Program-made: the position numbers and the translations under genes | Part shown: one piece after another, positions 1 to 8,283 of the stretch | Layout of the letters: every line of letters starts with the position of its first letter | Numbering within the stretch: the stretch's first letter is position 1 | The notes under the pieces: model-generated | Seen by the model: only the letters and a program-made list of their open reading frames with translations | Told to the model about the DNA's origin: nothing | Databases searched by the model: none | NCBI RefSeq assembly: GCF_004025585.1 | Contig: NZ_QTZO01000020.1 | Coordinates: 1 to 43,109 of the forward strand | Reading direction: 5' to 3' | Source of the DNA: Pseudodesulfovibrio sp. S3 | GTDB lineage: Bacteria > Desulfobacterota > Desulfovibrionia > Desulfovibrionales > Desulfovibrionaceae | DNA: 43,109 nt

Positions 1-52
1 CGGGAGGGCTTGCTGTCGTAGGGGAAGGTTTGCGCGGGAGGGGGTCGGGGAC

Positions 53-93
53 GAGAGCCGCTGTTGGGAGCCTTTGGCTCCCAAGGTGCTCCA
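53..93 (+). repeat. Intergenic repeat R1, copy 1
   Basis: A 41-base element matching the reverse complement of 32574-32614 at about 36 of 41 positions. Its core is a hairpin of the form GGGAGCC-TTT-GGCTCCC. In the other copy one base pair of the stem is swapped (A-T for T-A), so pairing is preserved. No gene is seen around it. Confidence 0.6.
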
Positions 94-170
94 GGTTGAC
101 GAAGGGCAATCCGCTTTTTTTTGTGTCCGAACTCGCCACGCCGTTTTTGAAGCATCCTACAGCGATGGGC

Positions 171-334
171 AATTGGAAGCGGGGCTTAGAGCCTGTTGTG
201 CGCGGCGGAGCGTGGCCCGGAAAGCGTTCGTTCACGAACTTTCTTTCCCGGGCAGTGGAGCCGCGCTACAGGCTCTTGGTCCCGATTCCAGGATCACAGC
301 CCAAAAAAGGCGTTTTTGCCTACTTTTGTCGCCT
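171..334 (+). repeat. Structured repeat R2, copy A
   Basis: About 160 bases that align along their length with 531-695. The outer arms pair (AGAGCCTGT near 188 with ACAGGCTCT near 268), and an inner hairpin begins GCCCGG and ends CCGGGC. The 3' end carries a conserved tract ending in TTTTGTCGC. Just beyond it, 319-347 forms another perfect 11-bp hairpin (CCTACTTTTGT with ACAAAAGTAGG). I see no coding sequence in 1-704; the ORFs there are by-products of the repeats. Confidence 0.65.
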
Positions 335-530
335 TGAACAAAAGTAGGGCGCTGCAAGAGCGCAACACTTCAAAAGGATATAGAGCCTAGCTTCCACCGC
401 GAATGCGCTACGAACAAAACAACCAAACCCACCCTGGAGGGGATACGCGCTCATCACCACCGCGGATGCGCGCACATCCTCCCTTCAACAAATATAACAA
501 ACCATCCACCCCCCCCTTACAAAGTCGAAC

Positions 531-695
531 AATTGGTCCCGAAGCTTAGAGCCTGTCTTGGGCGGCGAAGTGTGGCCCGATTGAGTCCACAAGGTGGACA
601 ATCGTTTCGGGCAGCAAAAGCCGCCTACTGGCTCTTGGCTTCGGGGCCAGGCTCACAGCGCAGAAAAGCGTTTTATGCCTATTTTTGTCGCTTCG
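531..695 (+). repeat. Structured repeat R2, copy B
   Basis: Second copy of the element at 171-334. It keeps the same two-tier architecture with different stem sequence: the inner hairpin is built on GTCCAC-AAG-GTGGAC and extended by CGATTG pairing with CAATCG. The outer arms are AGAGCCTGT and the partly complementary TACTGGCTCT. The copy abuts the transposase remnant. The gap 350-530 between the copies holds only a short direct repeat (CACCGCGAATGCGC / CACCGCGGATGCGC). Confidence 0.65.
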
Positions 696-704
696 TGTTG
701 ATTG

Positions 705-911
705 TCAAACCAAACTGAACACCGAGCTGAGGCCTTGTTGCTCAACGACTTCCCAGGTTGTCCGGTATCCGAATTTCTTCCTTGGTCGATTGTTTATGAG
801 ATCAACTGCCCAGCGCAGCCTGTCCGGGTCCGCAAAATCTGAACGTTTTCGTTTTGGGTAGAACTGACGCAGCAATCCATTTGTTTGTGCGTTGAGAGCT
901 CTTTCGTTTGG
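705..911 (-). pseudogene. IS30-type transposase, C-terminal remnant
   Basis: The minus strand from about 911 down to a TGA at 705-707 encodes some 65 residues, including NAQTNGLLRQFYPK, then LINNRPRKKFGYRT and WEVVEQ. These match the C-terminal signature of IS30-family transposases (TNGLIRQY.PKG ... LN.RPRK.LGF.TP.EV). Upstream, the frame closes with a stop at 924-926 within 20 codons, so the catalytic DDE core is missing. It is a relic, not an active element. A repeat (531-695) lies directly against its 3' end. I did not recognise matching terminal inverted repeats, so the original boundaries of the insertion are lost. Confidence 0.7.
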
Positions 912-1040
912 CGCTTGGGGGCGTCAAAAAGGTTGGGGGAGCGGCAGCGAGGGCTCTGCAACGCAGCCGCTTCTCAATCCATCGCCGCCCTAGGCGGCAT
1001 CCCTGTCTCCTTCAGGGGCGCTGGCCCAAGCGCCTCCTCC

Positions 1041-2195
1041 TCATGCGATGCGGCAACTGGGCTGCTCCCGCCCGATGGGCGAAAACACGAACTGCCACAA
1101 TTGGATGTCCCTGGCCCTGAACGCTCCGGCGCAGGATTGCAGATAATACTCCCACATGCGCCGGAACCGGTCGTCGTACTGTTCTCGCAGGTCCGGCCAT
1201 GCGCGGCGGAAGGTGCGCAGCCAGCTCATCAGGGTACGGTCGTAGTCCGGGCCGATGTTGTGGAGATCCTCCACCACGAACCATTTTTCCGAGGCGCGCC
1301 CGATCTGGGCCACCGAGGGCAGGCAGCCGTTCGGGAAGATGTAGGTGCTGATCCAGGGGTCGATGTTCAGGTCGGTGCAGTTGCTGCCGATGGTATGGAG
1401 CAGGAAGAGTCCGTCGGGTTTGAGGCAGCGGGCGGCGGAGTGCATGAATGTGCGGTAGTTTTTCGGTCCCACGTGCTCGAACATGCCCACGGATACGATC
1501 TTGTCGTAGCAGCCGTCCAGCAGCCGGTAGTCCAGTTCGCGTATTTGCACGTCCAGCCCGGCGCAGAACTCGCGGGCGAACGCGATCTGCTGTCTTGAGA
1601 TGTTCACGCCCGTCACGGTGCAGCCATACTCTTCGGCCATGAAGCGGGCCAGCCCGCCCCATCCGCAGCCGATGTCCAGCACCGTGTCGCCTGGGCCGAG
1701 TTTGAGCTTCTCGCAGATCAGCCGCATCTTGGCCTGTTGCGCCCAGGCCAGGGCATCGGCCACCTCTTCGTCGCGCTGGGTGTCCGGGCTGCCGTCCATG
1801 TCTTTAAAATACGCGCAGCTGTACTGCATGTAAGGGTCGAGAAACCCTTGGAAGAGATCGTTGCCCAGGTCGTAGTGGCGTTCGGCAACGATCCTGGCGC
1901 GCGACAGGTCTTGAAGGTTGAGGAGCACTGCGGGCAGGGCGCGCATGAGCATGCGCCAGCATCCACGGATGCGGTCTGCCGTGCCGGATTTCAGCACGCG
2001 GCAGATGAGTTCGTCCACGCGCTCGCACTCCCACCAGCCGCGCATGTACCCCTCGCCCAGGCCCAGATTTTTCCTGAGCAGGATGTCGTGAAACAATCGT
2101 TCGTCCTTGACGCGGATGTCCCAGGGATCGTTGCCGTCGACCACCACGTCGGCCTCTGCCAGCAAGTCAGCCATGATCTCCTTGCTTGCTGTCAT
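1041..2195 (-). CDS. cfa: Cyclopropane-fatty-acyl-phospholipid synthase
   Basis: Transfers a methylene group from S-adenosylmethionine to the double bond of unsaturated acyl chains in membrane phospholipids, forming cyclopropane rings. The 384-residue product is close in length and sequence to E. coli Cfa (382 aa). Recognisable stretches are GLGEGYMRGWWEC in the N-terminal domain, EHYDLGND, LDPYMQYSCAYF, the SAM-binding VLDIGCGWGG, SVGMFEHVGPKNY and, near the end, CAGAFRARDIQLWQ. The start ATG at 2195 follows AAGGAG at good spacing; a 23-codon upstream extension in frame lacks family similarity. It is transcribed alone, divergently from lepA across about 230 bases. The protein should act at the cytoplasmic face of the inner membrane and is usually linked to stationary-phase or acid stress. 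Confidence 0.95.
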   Translation of the reverse strand: MTASKEIMADLLAEADVVVDGNDPWDIRVKDERLFHDILLRKNLGLGEGYMRGWWECERVDELICRVLKSGTADRIRGCWRMLMRALPAVLLNLQDLSRARIVAERHYDLGNDLFQGFLDPYMQYSCAYFKDMDGSPDTQRDEEVADALAWAQQAKMRLICEKLKLGPGDTVLDIGCGWGGLARFMAEEYGCTVTGVNISRQQIAFAREFCAGLDVQIRELDYRLLDGCYDKIVSVGMFEHVGPKNYRTFMHSAARCLKPDGLFLLHTIGSNCTDLNIDPWISTYIFPNGCLPSVAQIGRASEKWFVVEDLHNIGPDYDRTLMSWLRTFRRAWPDLREQYDDRFRRMWEYYLQSCAGAFRARDIQLWQFVFSPIGREQPSCRIA

Positions 2196-2424
2196 AACGA
2201 AGACTCCTTGTACGTCAGGCCCGGTCCCCCTTCCCTGTGGTCCGGGCATGGGTTTTTCAAGCATCGGCAGTTTAGCACTTCAAGGCGACCTCGACAAGAC
2301 GTCGCTTTTCCTGTGCCCATATATATTAGACAACCACCCTCAAATACCTTACAAGACCTTCCTGTGCCTGGAAGAGGGGTCTTTGCCCCTGTCCGGCGGA
2401 ATAATATGATAGCAATTGGAAATC

Positions 2425-4230
2425 ATGAGCAAGATCGATAAAATACGCAATTTCAGCATTATTGCCCACATCGACCACGGCAAGTCTACTTTGGCGGACC
2501 GCATCCTTGAGATTACCGGCATGGTCGGTGATCGCGATAAAAAGGAACAGTACCTCGACAAGATGGACCTGGAGCGGGAGCGCGGCATCACCATCAAGGC
2601 GCAAACCGTGCGCATCCCGTATACCGATCACGATGGCAAGAAGTACATCCTGAATCTCATCGACACGCCCGGTCACGTGGACTTCTCCTATGAAGTCTCG
2701 CGGTCCCTGGCCGCCTGCGAGGGCGCGCTTCTGGTGGTCGATTCCACCCAGGGCGTGGAGGCCCAGACCCTGGCCAACGTGTACCTGGCCCTGGACAACG
2801 ACCTGGAAGTGCTGCCGGTGCTCAACAAGATCGACCTGCCCAGCGCCGAACCCGAGCGGGTCAGCCGCGAGATCGAGGACATCATCGGCCTGGACTGTTC
2901 GCACCCGATCATGGTTTCGGCCAAGACCGGCCTGAACGTGCAGGAGGTCCTGGACGCGGTCATTACTTTGCTTCCTGCGCCCAACGGCGACCCGGATGCG
3001 CCGCTCAAGGCACTCATCTTCGATTCCTGGTACGACTCGTATCAGGGCGTGGTCGTGCTCTTCCGCATCATCGACGGTACCCTGAAAAAGGGCACCCGCA
3101 TCAAGATATTCTCCAGCGGCAAGAACTTCGAGGTCACCCGGCTCGGTGCGTTCATGCCCGAGGCCGTGGACATCAAGGAGATGGGGCCGGGCGAGGTCGG
3201 GTTTCTGTGCGCCTCCATGAAGGAACTGGGCGATGCGCCCGTTGGCGACACCATCACCAATGCCGAGAGACCGGTGACCCAGCCGTATCCGGGCTTCAAG
3301 CCGGTCAAGGCCATGGTCTTCTCCGGCCTGTATCCCATCGAACCAAACGAGTACGAGACCCTGAAGGCGGCGCTGGAAAAGCTCCAGCTCAACGATGCGG
3401 CCTTCAGCTACGAGCCGGAGACATCCCAGGCCCTGGGTTTCGGGTTCCGCTGCGGTTTTCTGGGGCTGCTGCATATTGAGATCATTCAGGAACGGCTGGA
3501 ACGCGAGTTCGAGGCCAAACTGATTACCACGGCTCCGTCGGTCATTTACGAGGTGGTGGGCAATGATGACGTGGCGTTCACCATCGACAACCCGTCCAAG
3601 CTGCCCGATCCCAGCAAGATCAAGGCGATCCGTGAGCCGTATGTGCGGCTTGAAGTGCATGTGCCCAACGAGTATGTGGGCGCGGTCCTGGCCCTGTGCG
3701 AGGAGAAGCGCGGCATCCAGAAGAACATGGCGTACATCACCTCCAAGCGCGTGGTCATCACCTATGAGATCCCGTTTGCCGAGGTCATGTACGATTTCTT
3801 CGACAAGCTCAAATCCTCCACCAAGGGGTATGCGTCTCTCGATTACGAGATCATCGACTATCGCCAGGCCGATCTGGTCCGTCTGGACATCCTGATCAAC
3901 GGTGATCCTGTGGACGCGTTTTCCAGCATCGTGCACCGCGAGAATTCCGCCCGCATCGGCCGGTCCCTGGCGCTCAAGCTCAAGCGCAGCATCCCGCGCC
4001 AGATGTTCGAGGTGGTCATCCAGGCCGCCATCGGCAGCAAGGTCGTGGCCAAGGAACGCAATGCTCCGTTCCGCAAGGACGTCACTGCCAAGTGCTACGG
4101 CGGCGACATCTCCCGTAAGCGCAAGTTGCTTGAAAAACAGAAAGAAGGTAAGAAGCGCATGCGTCGCATGGGCAACGTGGAAATCCCGCAGGAAGCATTC
4201 CTGTCCGTACTCAAAGCAGACGAAGAATAA
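2425..4230 (+). CDS. lepA: Elongation factor 4 (LepA), ribosomal back-translocase
   Basis: A translational GTPase of 601 residues, the family's usual size (E. coli 599). It begins [21 protein letters not shown], whose P-loop is AHIDHGKST, followed by the switch I region [18 protein letters not shown] (G3) and NKIDLP (G4). Domains II, III and V follow, then the LepA-specific C-terminal domain, which ends rich in lysine and arginine ([17 protein letters not shown]). EF4 binds stalled or mistranslocated ribosomes and affects translation initiation and elongation under ionic stress. The ATG at 2425 was chosen over one nine bases upstream because it starts the conserved sequence, although only a weak ribosome-binding site is visible. 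lepB follows after 28 bases, the classical lepA-lepB operon. Confidence 0.97.
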   Translation: MSKIDKIRNFSIIAHIDHGKSTLADRILEITGMVGDRDKKEQYLDKMDLERERGITIKAQTVRIPYTDHDGKKYILNLIDTPGHVDFSYEVSRSLAACEGALLVVDSTQGVEAQTLANVYLALDNDLEVLPVLNKIDLPSAEPERVSREIEDIIGLDCSHPIMVSAKTGLNVQEVLDAVITLLPAPNGDPDAPLKALIFDSWYDSYQGVVVLFRIIDGTLKKGTRIKIFSSGKNFEVTRLGAFMPEAVDIKEMGPGEVGFLCASMKELGDAPVGDTITNAERPVTQPYPGFKPVKAMVFSGLYPIEPNEYETLKAALEKLQLNDAAFSYEPETSQALGFGFRCGFLGLLHIEIIQERLEREFEAKLITTAPSVIYEVVGNDDVAFTIDNPSKLPDPSKIKAIREPYVRLEVHVPNEYVGAVLALCEEKRGIQKNMAYITSKRVVITYEIPFAEVMYDFFDKLKSSTKGYASLDYEIIDYRQADLVRLDILINGDPVDAFSSIVHRENSARIGRSLALKLKRSIPRQMFEVVIQAAIGSKVVAKERNAPFRKDVTAKCYGGDISRKRKLLEKQKEGKKRMRRMGNVEIPQEAFLSVLKADEE

Positions 4231-4258
4231 TCGCCCGCATATATTCCCAAGGAAACTC

Positions 4259-4879
4259 ATGACTCAAAGTTCACTCAAATCGTTCCGCGACACCTTCGAG
4301 GCCGTGGTGGTGGCCTTGCTTCTGGCTTTTTTTATCCGCGCCTTCGTGGTCCAGGCCTTCAAGATTCCGTCCGGTTCCATGCTCGACACCCTCCAGATCG
4401 GCGACCACCTGCTGGTGACCAAGTTCGCCTATGACATGCGGCTGCCTTCCAACCTCTGGCTCGACACCACGGACGGCAGGGTGTTGATGAAGACCGGCGA
4501 TCCCGAGCGGGGCGACATCATGGTGTTCAAGTTCCCGGAAGACGAGACCAAGGATTTCATCAAGCGCGTCATCGGCCTGCCCGGCGAGACCCTGGAAGTG
4601 CGCAACAAGGTGGTCTACATCAACGGCCAGCCCATTGACGAACCGTATGTCCGGCACACCAAGGCGGACACCCTGCCCATCCGCGACAATTTCGGTCCTG
4701 TGGTCATCCCCGAAGGCCGGTACTTCATGATGGGCGACAACCGCGAAGGCTCCTACGACTCCCGCTGGTGGGGTCCGGTCAAACGCCAGAAGATCGTGGG
4801 CAAGGCCCTGGTCATCTACTGGTCCTGGGCCTCTGTCACGGATATCAGGTTCAACCGCATAGGCACGATGTTCAACTAG
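4259..4879 (+). CDS. lepB: Signal peptidase I
   Basis: Membrane-anchored serine protease (206 aa) that removes signal peptides from exported proteins at the outer face of the inner membrane. One hydrophobic segment (about residues 15-33) precedes the catalytic serine motif IPSGSM, with Ser40 the nucleophile. The general base is Lys102 in FIKRVIGLPGE, and box E is GDNREGSYDSR. The ATG at 4259 follows AAGGAA. A longer open frame begins inside lepA but carries no family similarity there. The single-anchor form is shorter than E. coli LepB, as in many Deltaproteobacteria. It probably shares a transcript with lepA. Confidence 0.95.
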   Translation: MTQSSLKSFRDTFEAVVVALLLAFFIRAFVVQAFKIPSGSMLDTLQIGDHLLVTKFAYDMRLPSNLWLDTTDGRVLMKTGDPERGDIMVFKFPEDETKDFIKRVIGLPGETLEVRNKVVYINGQPIDEPYVRHTKADTLPIRDNFGPVVIPEGRYFMMGDNREGSYDSRWWGPVKRQKIVGKALVIYWSWASVTDIRFNRIGTMFN

Positions 4880-5179
4880 ATCGAGTCGAGAAGATTTGCG
4901 GCTAAGTATCAATAAACGCGATTCTTATAACGATACGCGCTGGAGGAGGCCTGTATGCCAACAACATCTCTAGCGATTCGAGAATGATCAAAGGATAGTC
5001 GAAGCTGGCGAGTGAATTGGCTTGGAGCGCAGACAATTATATGCTCGGTAAATGAACTGGGAGCATGTTGTTCAATCCAAGACGTTTTCCGTAAATATTG
5101 AACCCTTTAACGCAAAAACAATTCCTCCAAGTGTAATGCTCGGAGGATTTGATTCAATACTATTATCCGGGGATTATAG
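4880..5179. other. AT-rich gap between lepB and the lipoprotein gene
   Basis: About 300 bases with no convincing gene. At 4941-4950 there is a strong Shine-Dalgarno (TGGAGGAGG) followed by ATG at 4955, but the frame closes after ten codons at 4987. This could be the start of a gene destroyed by an insertion or deletion, or a leader peptide. The right end contains the first copy of a direct repeat (5113-5143) also found at 5820-5850. Base composition drops sharply after lepB, which marks the left edge of an island. Confidence 0.45.
5113..5143 (+). repeat. Direct repeat D1, copy 1
   Basis: Shares the exact 16-mer CAAGTGTAATGCTCGG (5128-5143) with 5835-5850, plus a matching GCAARAACAA block just upstream. 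In copy 2 this sequence is the last eight codons of a 43-aa ORF (GCA AGA ... GTG TAA). Here one extra base breaks that frame, so copy 1 looks like the decayed tail of the same ORF. Confidence 0.6.
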
Positions 5180-5731
5180 ATGAAACAATTTATCTTGATT
5201 TTAATTTGTCTCTTTGTTGTCGGTTGCACTTCTGCGAAGAAAAAACTGAGTTCAGATTCCATTGTGAAACCTTCAGAACTATCGGACATGAGTGCTTCGG
5301 AAGTGGAAAGTGCGCTGGTCAAAGGACACCCTGCAAATTATTTTACACTCGCAGCCAAATTGTTTTCGGAGGGAAAGAAGCAGGAGGGAGTTAAGTGGTT
5401 TTATGTAGGACAAATCCGTTACAGGGCTTATTTGCAAGCCAATCCTTCGCTCAAGCCGTCGGAAGACCCTGCTCTGTTCTCCTCTTTAATGTATTCCGTT
5501 GGGACACCCTTGAATGAATATATTGGGGGCGACATTGACGAATGGATCGCGACTATTGATGAAGCCGTTCAATGGCACAACAATAATCCCGATTATTTCC
5601 TTGATAAAGATAAAAATGAAGAAGTTTATGAATCGGTATTGTCTGGAGTGGAAAAGTTAAAAAAACATATAGTCGACAATCAGGATTCCATTCGGAAGAA
5701 ACGTGTTGAGAATGGATTGGAAAATCGTTAG
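5180..5731 (+). CDS. Uncharacterised lipoprotein, possible immunity-type protein
   Basis: A 183-residue protein with a lipoprotein signal peptide: MKQ, a hydrophobic core and the lipobox VVGC with Cys16, so it is predicted to be exported and lipid-anchored. The mature part contains HPANYFTLAAKLFSEGKK and GVKWFYVGQIRYRAYL. I recall similar sequences in uncharacterised families with the pattern PANYY..A..LF..GK...A..WFYVGQLRYR, some found near secreted toxins. An immunity role is an inference, not shown. The C-terminus is charged and helical. The gene is AT-rich unlike its neighbours and sits between the two copies of a direct repeat, which suggests horizontal acquisition. The ATG at 5180 follows GGGGATTATAG. 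Confidence 0.75.
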   Translation: MKQFILILICLFVVGCTSAKKKLSSDSIVKPSELSDMSASEVESALVKGHPANYFTLAAKLFSEGKKQEGVKWFYVGQIRYRAYLQANPSLKPSEDPALFSSLMYSVGTPLNEYIGGDIDEWIATIDEAVQWHNNNPDYFLDKDKNEEVYESVLSGVEKLKKHIVDNQDSIRKKRVENGLENR

Positions 5732-5843
5732 GTGGTTGACGTTTTATTTTAATAAAAAAATCTATATAAGTGTCCATGCCATGGTTGCGGCGTTTGCAAT
5801 AACTGTTGCGGCCGCTAATGCAAGAACAAATCTTCAAGTGTAA
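5712..5843 (+). CDS. Small predicted membrane protein (43 aa), tentative
   Basis: An ORF starting inside the last codons of the lipoprotein gene in another frame and ending with the TAA of direct repeat copy 2. The product has a basic, aromatic N-terminus (MDWKIVRWLTFYFNKK) and a hydrophobic stretch (AMVAAFAITVAAANA) that could be one membrane segment or a signal sequence. No strong Shine-Dalgarno precedes it; translational coupling to the lipoprotein gene is possible. Support comes from the apparent duplication: the last codons are also found, frame-broken, upstream of the lipoprotein gene. It could be chance. Confidence 0.35.
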   Translation: MDWKIVRWLTFYFNKKIYISVHAMVAAFAITVAAANARTNLQV

Positions 5844-5850
5844 TGCTCGG
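5820..5850 (+). repeat. Direct repeat D1, copy 2
   Basis: Second copy of the repeat at 5113-5143, 707 bases away. After each copy comes a similar layout: a CCGGGG motif and then an ATG opening a hydrophobic leader. This suggests a tandem duplication of a unit made of the small ORF plus the lipoprotein gene. Confidence 0.6.
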
Positions 5851-5894
5851 GGGGGGCTTGTTCTCGGTGCATGAAACATATAGCCGGGGGAAAT

Positions 5895-5939
5895 ATGGGG
5901 ACACAATATTTATTTTTACTCATAATGTTTGCGCAATGA
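5895..5939 (+). pseudogene. Decayed second copy of the lipoprotein start
   Basis: Fifteen codons (MGTQYLFLLIMFAQ, then TGA) preceded by GCCGGGGGAAAT, in the same position relative to direct repeat copy 2 as the intact lipoprotein gene is to copy 1. The intact start reads MKQFILILICLF, so both open with a short polar part and a hydrophobic run. The frame runs straight into the terminator at 5936-5968. I read this as the remnant of a duplicated lipoprotein gene; the stretch is short, so resemblance by chance is possible. Confidence 0.35.
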
Positions 5940-5968
5940 AAAAGCCGCCCATTTGGGCGGCTTTTTTT
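5936..5968. terminator. Bidirectional intrinsic terminator
   Basis: AAAGCCGCCC-ATTT-GGGCGGCTTTTTTT: a 10-bp stem with A-rich 5' and T-rich 3' flanks. It lies between the convergent lipoprotein island and mlaA, so it can end transcripts from both sides. Confidence 0.9.
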
Positions 5969-6002
5969 GTGATCAGCAGGCTTTCCTGTTTCGTCCCCGC
6001 CC

Positions 6003-6797
6003 TTACCGCTTGATGTCCAGCTCCCGTTTCTTCGTATAGATGAACCGGACCATTTCGTATTCGAAGGGGGAGCCGGTGGAGTGGTAGCTGAAGGCGGTGT
6101 TGGCGCGCAGGTTGAGGCCGCGGATGGCCAGGCTCGACAGGTCCAGGAGGGTGGCGTCGTCCATGCCGGCGGATTGGTATATTAATTCCATCTCGATATA
6201 CAGCAGCAGGATGTCGCCGCCGAAACCGGCGGTGTCGCGCAGGTTGGACGGTCCCATGACGGGCATGACGAAGTACGGGCCGTTGCCCACGCCCCAGTGG
6301 CCCAGGGTCTGGCCCACGTCCTCGTGTTGGCGCGGGTAGGATTTGTTGTCAGATGCCAGGTCCATGGTGCCGCCCAGGCCGAAGGTCGTGTTGATCAGGA
6401 AACGGGAAAAGGTGATGGCCGCCTTTTTCATCCGAAACTGCAACAGGCAGTTGAAAAAGACCGGCACCTCGTTGATGTTGTTGATGACGTTGTCCACTCC
6501 GGTGCGTATCGGCGCGGGAATGACGGCCTTGTACACGTTGGCCGCAGGGTACATGACGTACTTGTCCAGGGTGGCGTTGACCTCGTACAGGTTGCGGTTC
6601 ATGGGCTCCCACGGATCGTAGACTTCGAGAAAACGCAGTTCAGGAGCGTTCTTCTGAGGCCATCGGTGGACCGAGGTCTTGAATTTTGCAGGTTCCAGGT
6701 TCGCCGTCGGGTCGGTCACGTCCACAACCTTGGGGCCGCAGGCCCCGACGAGCATGGCGGCCAGGAGCAGCAAGGGGATGAGGACGCGCCGGGTCAT
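6003..6797 (-). CDS. mlaA: MlaA (VacJ) outer-membrane lipoprotein
   Basis: Outer-membrane component of the Mla pathway, which removes misplaced phospholipids from the outer leaflet and keeps lipid asymmetry. The 264-aa product has a lipoprotein signal peptide with lipobox VGAC (Cys20). The family signature follows: VYDPWEPMNRNLYEVNATLD, then the YK.VIP.P.R..V.N..NN..E region, RFLINTTFGLGGTMD and GQTLGHWGVGNGPYFVMP. The ATG at 6797 overlaps the TGA of the upstream hydrolase gene (ATGA), so translation is probably coupled. The rest of the Mla transporter is not in this window. Confidence 0.93.
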   Translation of the reverse strand: MTRRVLIPLLLLAAMLVGACGPKVVDVTDPTANLEPAKFKTSVHRWPQKNAPELRFLEVYDPWEPMNRNLYEVNATLDKYVMYPAANVYKAVIPAPIRTGVDNVINNINEVPVFFNCLLQFRMKKAAITFSRFLINTTFGLGGTMDLASDNKSYPRQHEDVGQTLGHWGVGNGPYFVMPVMGPSNLRDTAGFGGDILLLYIEMELIYQSAGMDDATLLDLSSLAIRGLNLRANTAFSYHSTGSPFEYEMVRFIYTKKRELDIKR

Positions 6798-8071
6798 GGT
6801 TGGACCTTCCCGATCTTTTCGACCATGGCCTGGACAAAGGCCGGGAACATCAGGTTGCCGCAATGCCCGCCGTGGGGAAAGAGCTGGGCACGGTCGCCAA
6901 AGACCTCTTCAAGGAAGCGTACGTCCCCTTGGTCCAGGATGACATCGTCCCGGTTGCCCACGACCATGATCTTGTCCGATTGTTCAAGATAGGGACGGAT
7001 GGCTTCCAGGCTGCTCTGTCGGACCACTGTGTCGTGGTCCATACCCGGGTCCATGTATTGCAGGAACGGCACAAGGTACTCGTCCAGATAGTTCTCGAAG
7101 CTGATGTTGAATGCCTGTTGGGCGTAGGGCATGAGCGGGCTGCTGGTCTTGAGCGGGTAGTCTTGGGGCGGAACCAGGTACTCTGCTTGCAGGCAGACGT
7201 CCGAGGTGAAGATCATGGATGCCGAGGACACCCGGAAGGCGGCTCCGATGAGCGTTTTCAGATCCCGTTCATTGAGGTTCATGTTCGTGATCATCTCGTA
7301 GAGGAATTCGTCGTCCAGATCGGTGACGTCCGCTTTCAGGTAATATTCGGAGAATCTGTCGATGAATTGTTCGATCTGCTGATGCACCGTGACCTGGCCG
7401 AGATTCTCGCTGGTCAGCCAGGAGTCCAGGCGGGTGACGGACCGGTAGAGCGACACGGGCGGGTTGATCATCAGCACTTTCTGGAAATTGAAGGTTTTCT
7501 GTTCTTCGTCCATCTGGGCCAGGAAGGCCGAGTGCAGGGCGCCGAGGCTGTACCCGGTCAGGGAATAGCCGGTGACCGTGCATTCCTTTTCGACTTCCTC
7601 CTTGACCCAGCGCATGACCCGGTTGAGGTCGGCCACATCAAAGGGCACGTAGCCCGGCACGCCGTGCTCGGAGGCGCTGACAACGAAATTCATGTGGGTC
7701 GGAGAAGACAGGGCCACCACATGGAACCCGGCTTCAAAGAAGACCTGGGTCAGGAAGGCCATTTTGGAGGAATTGTGCTCCGCACCGGTGCCGGCGATGA
7801 CAAAGATCAGCGGGGCAGGGGTGTCTTGCAGGGCCGTGGTGAAGAACATGTCCCGGGTGTAGGAGAAGACCTCAGGTGTCTGGCGGTCTTCGATGCGTAT
7901 GGCGCGAACTTCGGGCCGCACGGGATTCTCGAAGACATAACTGATGCCGGAAGGTGTTCCATAAACCGTGGCTTTGTATGGGTTCTCAATGGGATACGCG
8001 GCTTCTTCGGCCGCCAGTGAAACTGTCGGAAGAAGCAGGATCGTGAGGATGAAGGCAAGTATTGTTCGCAT
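6794..8071 (-). CDS. Secreted alpha/beta-hydrolase, serine-hydrolase type
   Basis: A 425-residue protein with a clear Sec signal peptide (MRTILAFILTILLLPTVSLA, cleavage before AEEA). It shows the nucleophile elbow GYSLG (Ser175) following the strand TVTGYSLT, an upstream oxyanion-type segment (LIFVIAGTGAEHNSS), and a late HGGHCGN that may supply the catalytic histidine, with VGNRDDVI before it as candidate acid region. Substrate unknown. Overlap of four bases with mlaA suggests joint expression and perhaps a role in envelope lipid handling; this is inference from context. The ATG at 8071 was chosen because it begins the signal peptide; an 87-codon upstream extension looks non-coding. Confidence 0.8.
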   Translation of the reverse strand: MRTILAFILTILLLPTVSLAAEEAAYPIENPYKATVYGTPSGISYVFENPVRPEVRAIRIEDRQTPEVFSYTRDMFFTTALQDTPAPLIFVIAGTGAEHNSSKMAFLTQVFFEAGFHVVALSSPTHMNFVVSASEHGVPGYVPFDVADLNRVMRWVKEEVEKECTVTGYSLTGYSLGALHSAFLAQMDEEQKTFNFQKVLMINPPVSLYRSVTRLDSWLTSENLGQVTVHQQIEQFIDRFSEYYLKADVTDLDDEFLYEMITNMNLNERDLKTLIGAAFRVSSASMIFTSDVCLQAEYLVPPQDYPLKTSSPLMPYAQQAFNISFENYLDEYLVPFLQYMDPGMDHDTVVRQSSLEAIRPYLEQSDKIMVVGNRDDVILDQGDVRFLEEVFGDRAQLFPHGGHCGNLMFPAFVQAMVEKIGKVQP

Positions 8072-8283
8072 GCTCTCGCAGGGTGAAAGGGCCAGTCCGA
8101 CACCGGGAAGCCCTATACTATTACCCTGATGTTTCGGGGAAAGCAATGGCGCAGGTAGGTTGCGCGTTGGGGGAGAGCTTCTCGGTGGGGCGAGGCTATG
8201 ACGCTGTCCGTCGGGTCCGAACGTGTTGCGGATCGTTTTCATCGGCATGGCCCCGAGTCGGCCCGGGCATTCACGGAATGATT

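Noticed and set aside
2326..4260. A 644-codon open frame on the minus strand opposite lepA
   Set aside because: It is a mirror of the highly conserved lepA codons; the translation shows no recognisable domain.
5113..5850. Direct repeats as phage or integron attachment sites
   Set aside because: No integrase or tRNA end is nearby, and the repeats are better explained as the tail of a duplicated small ORF.
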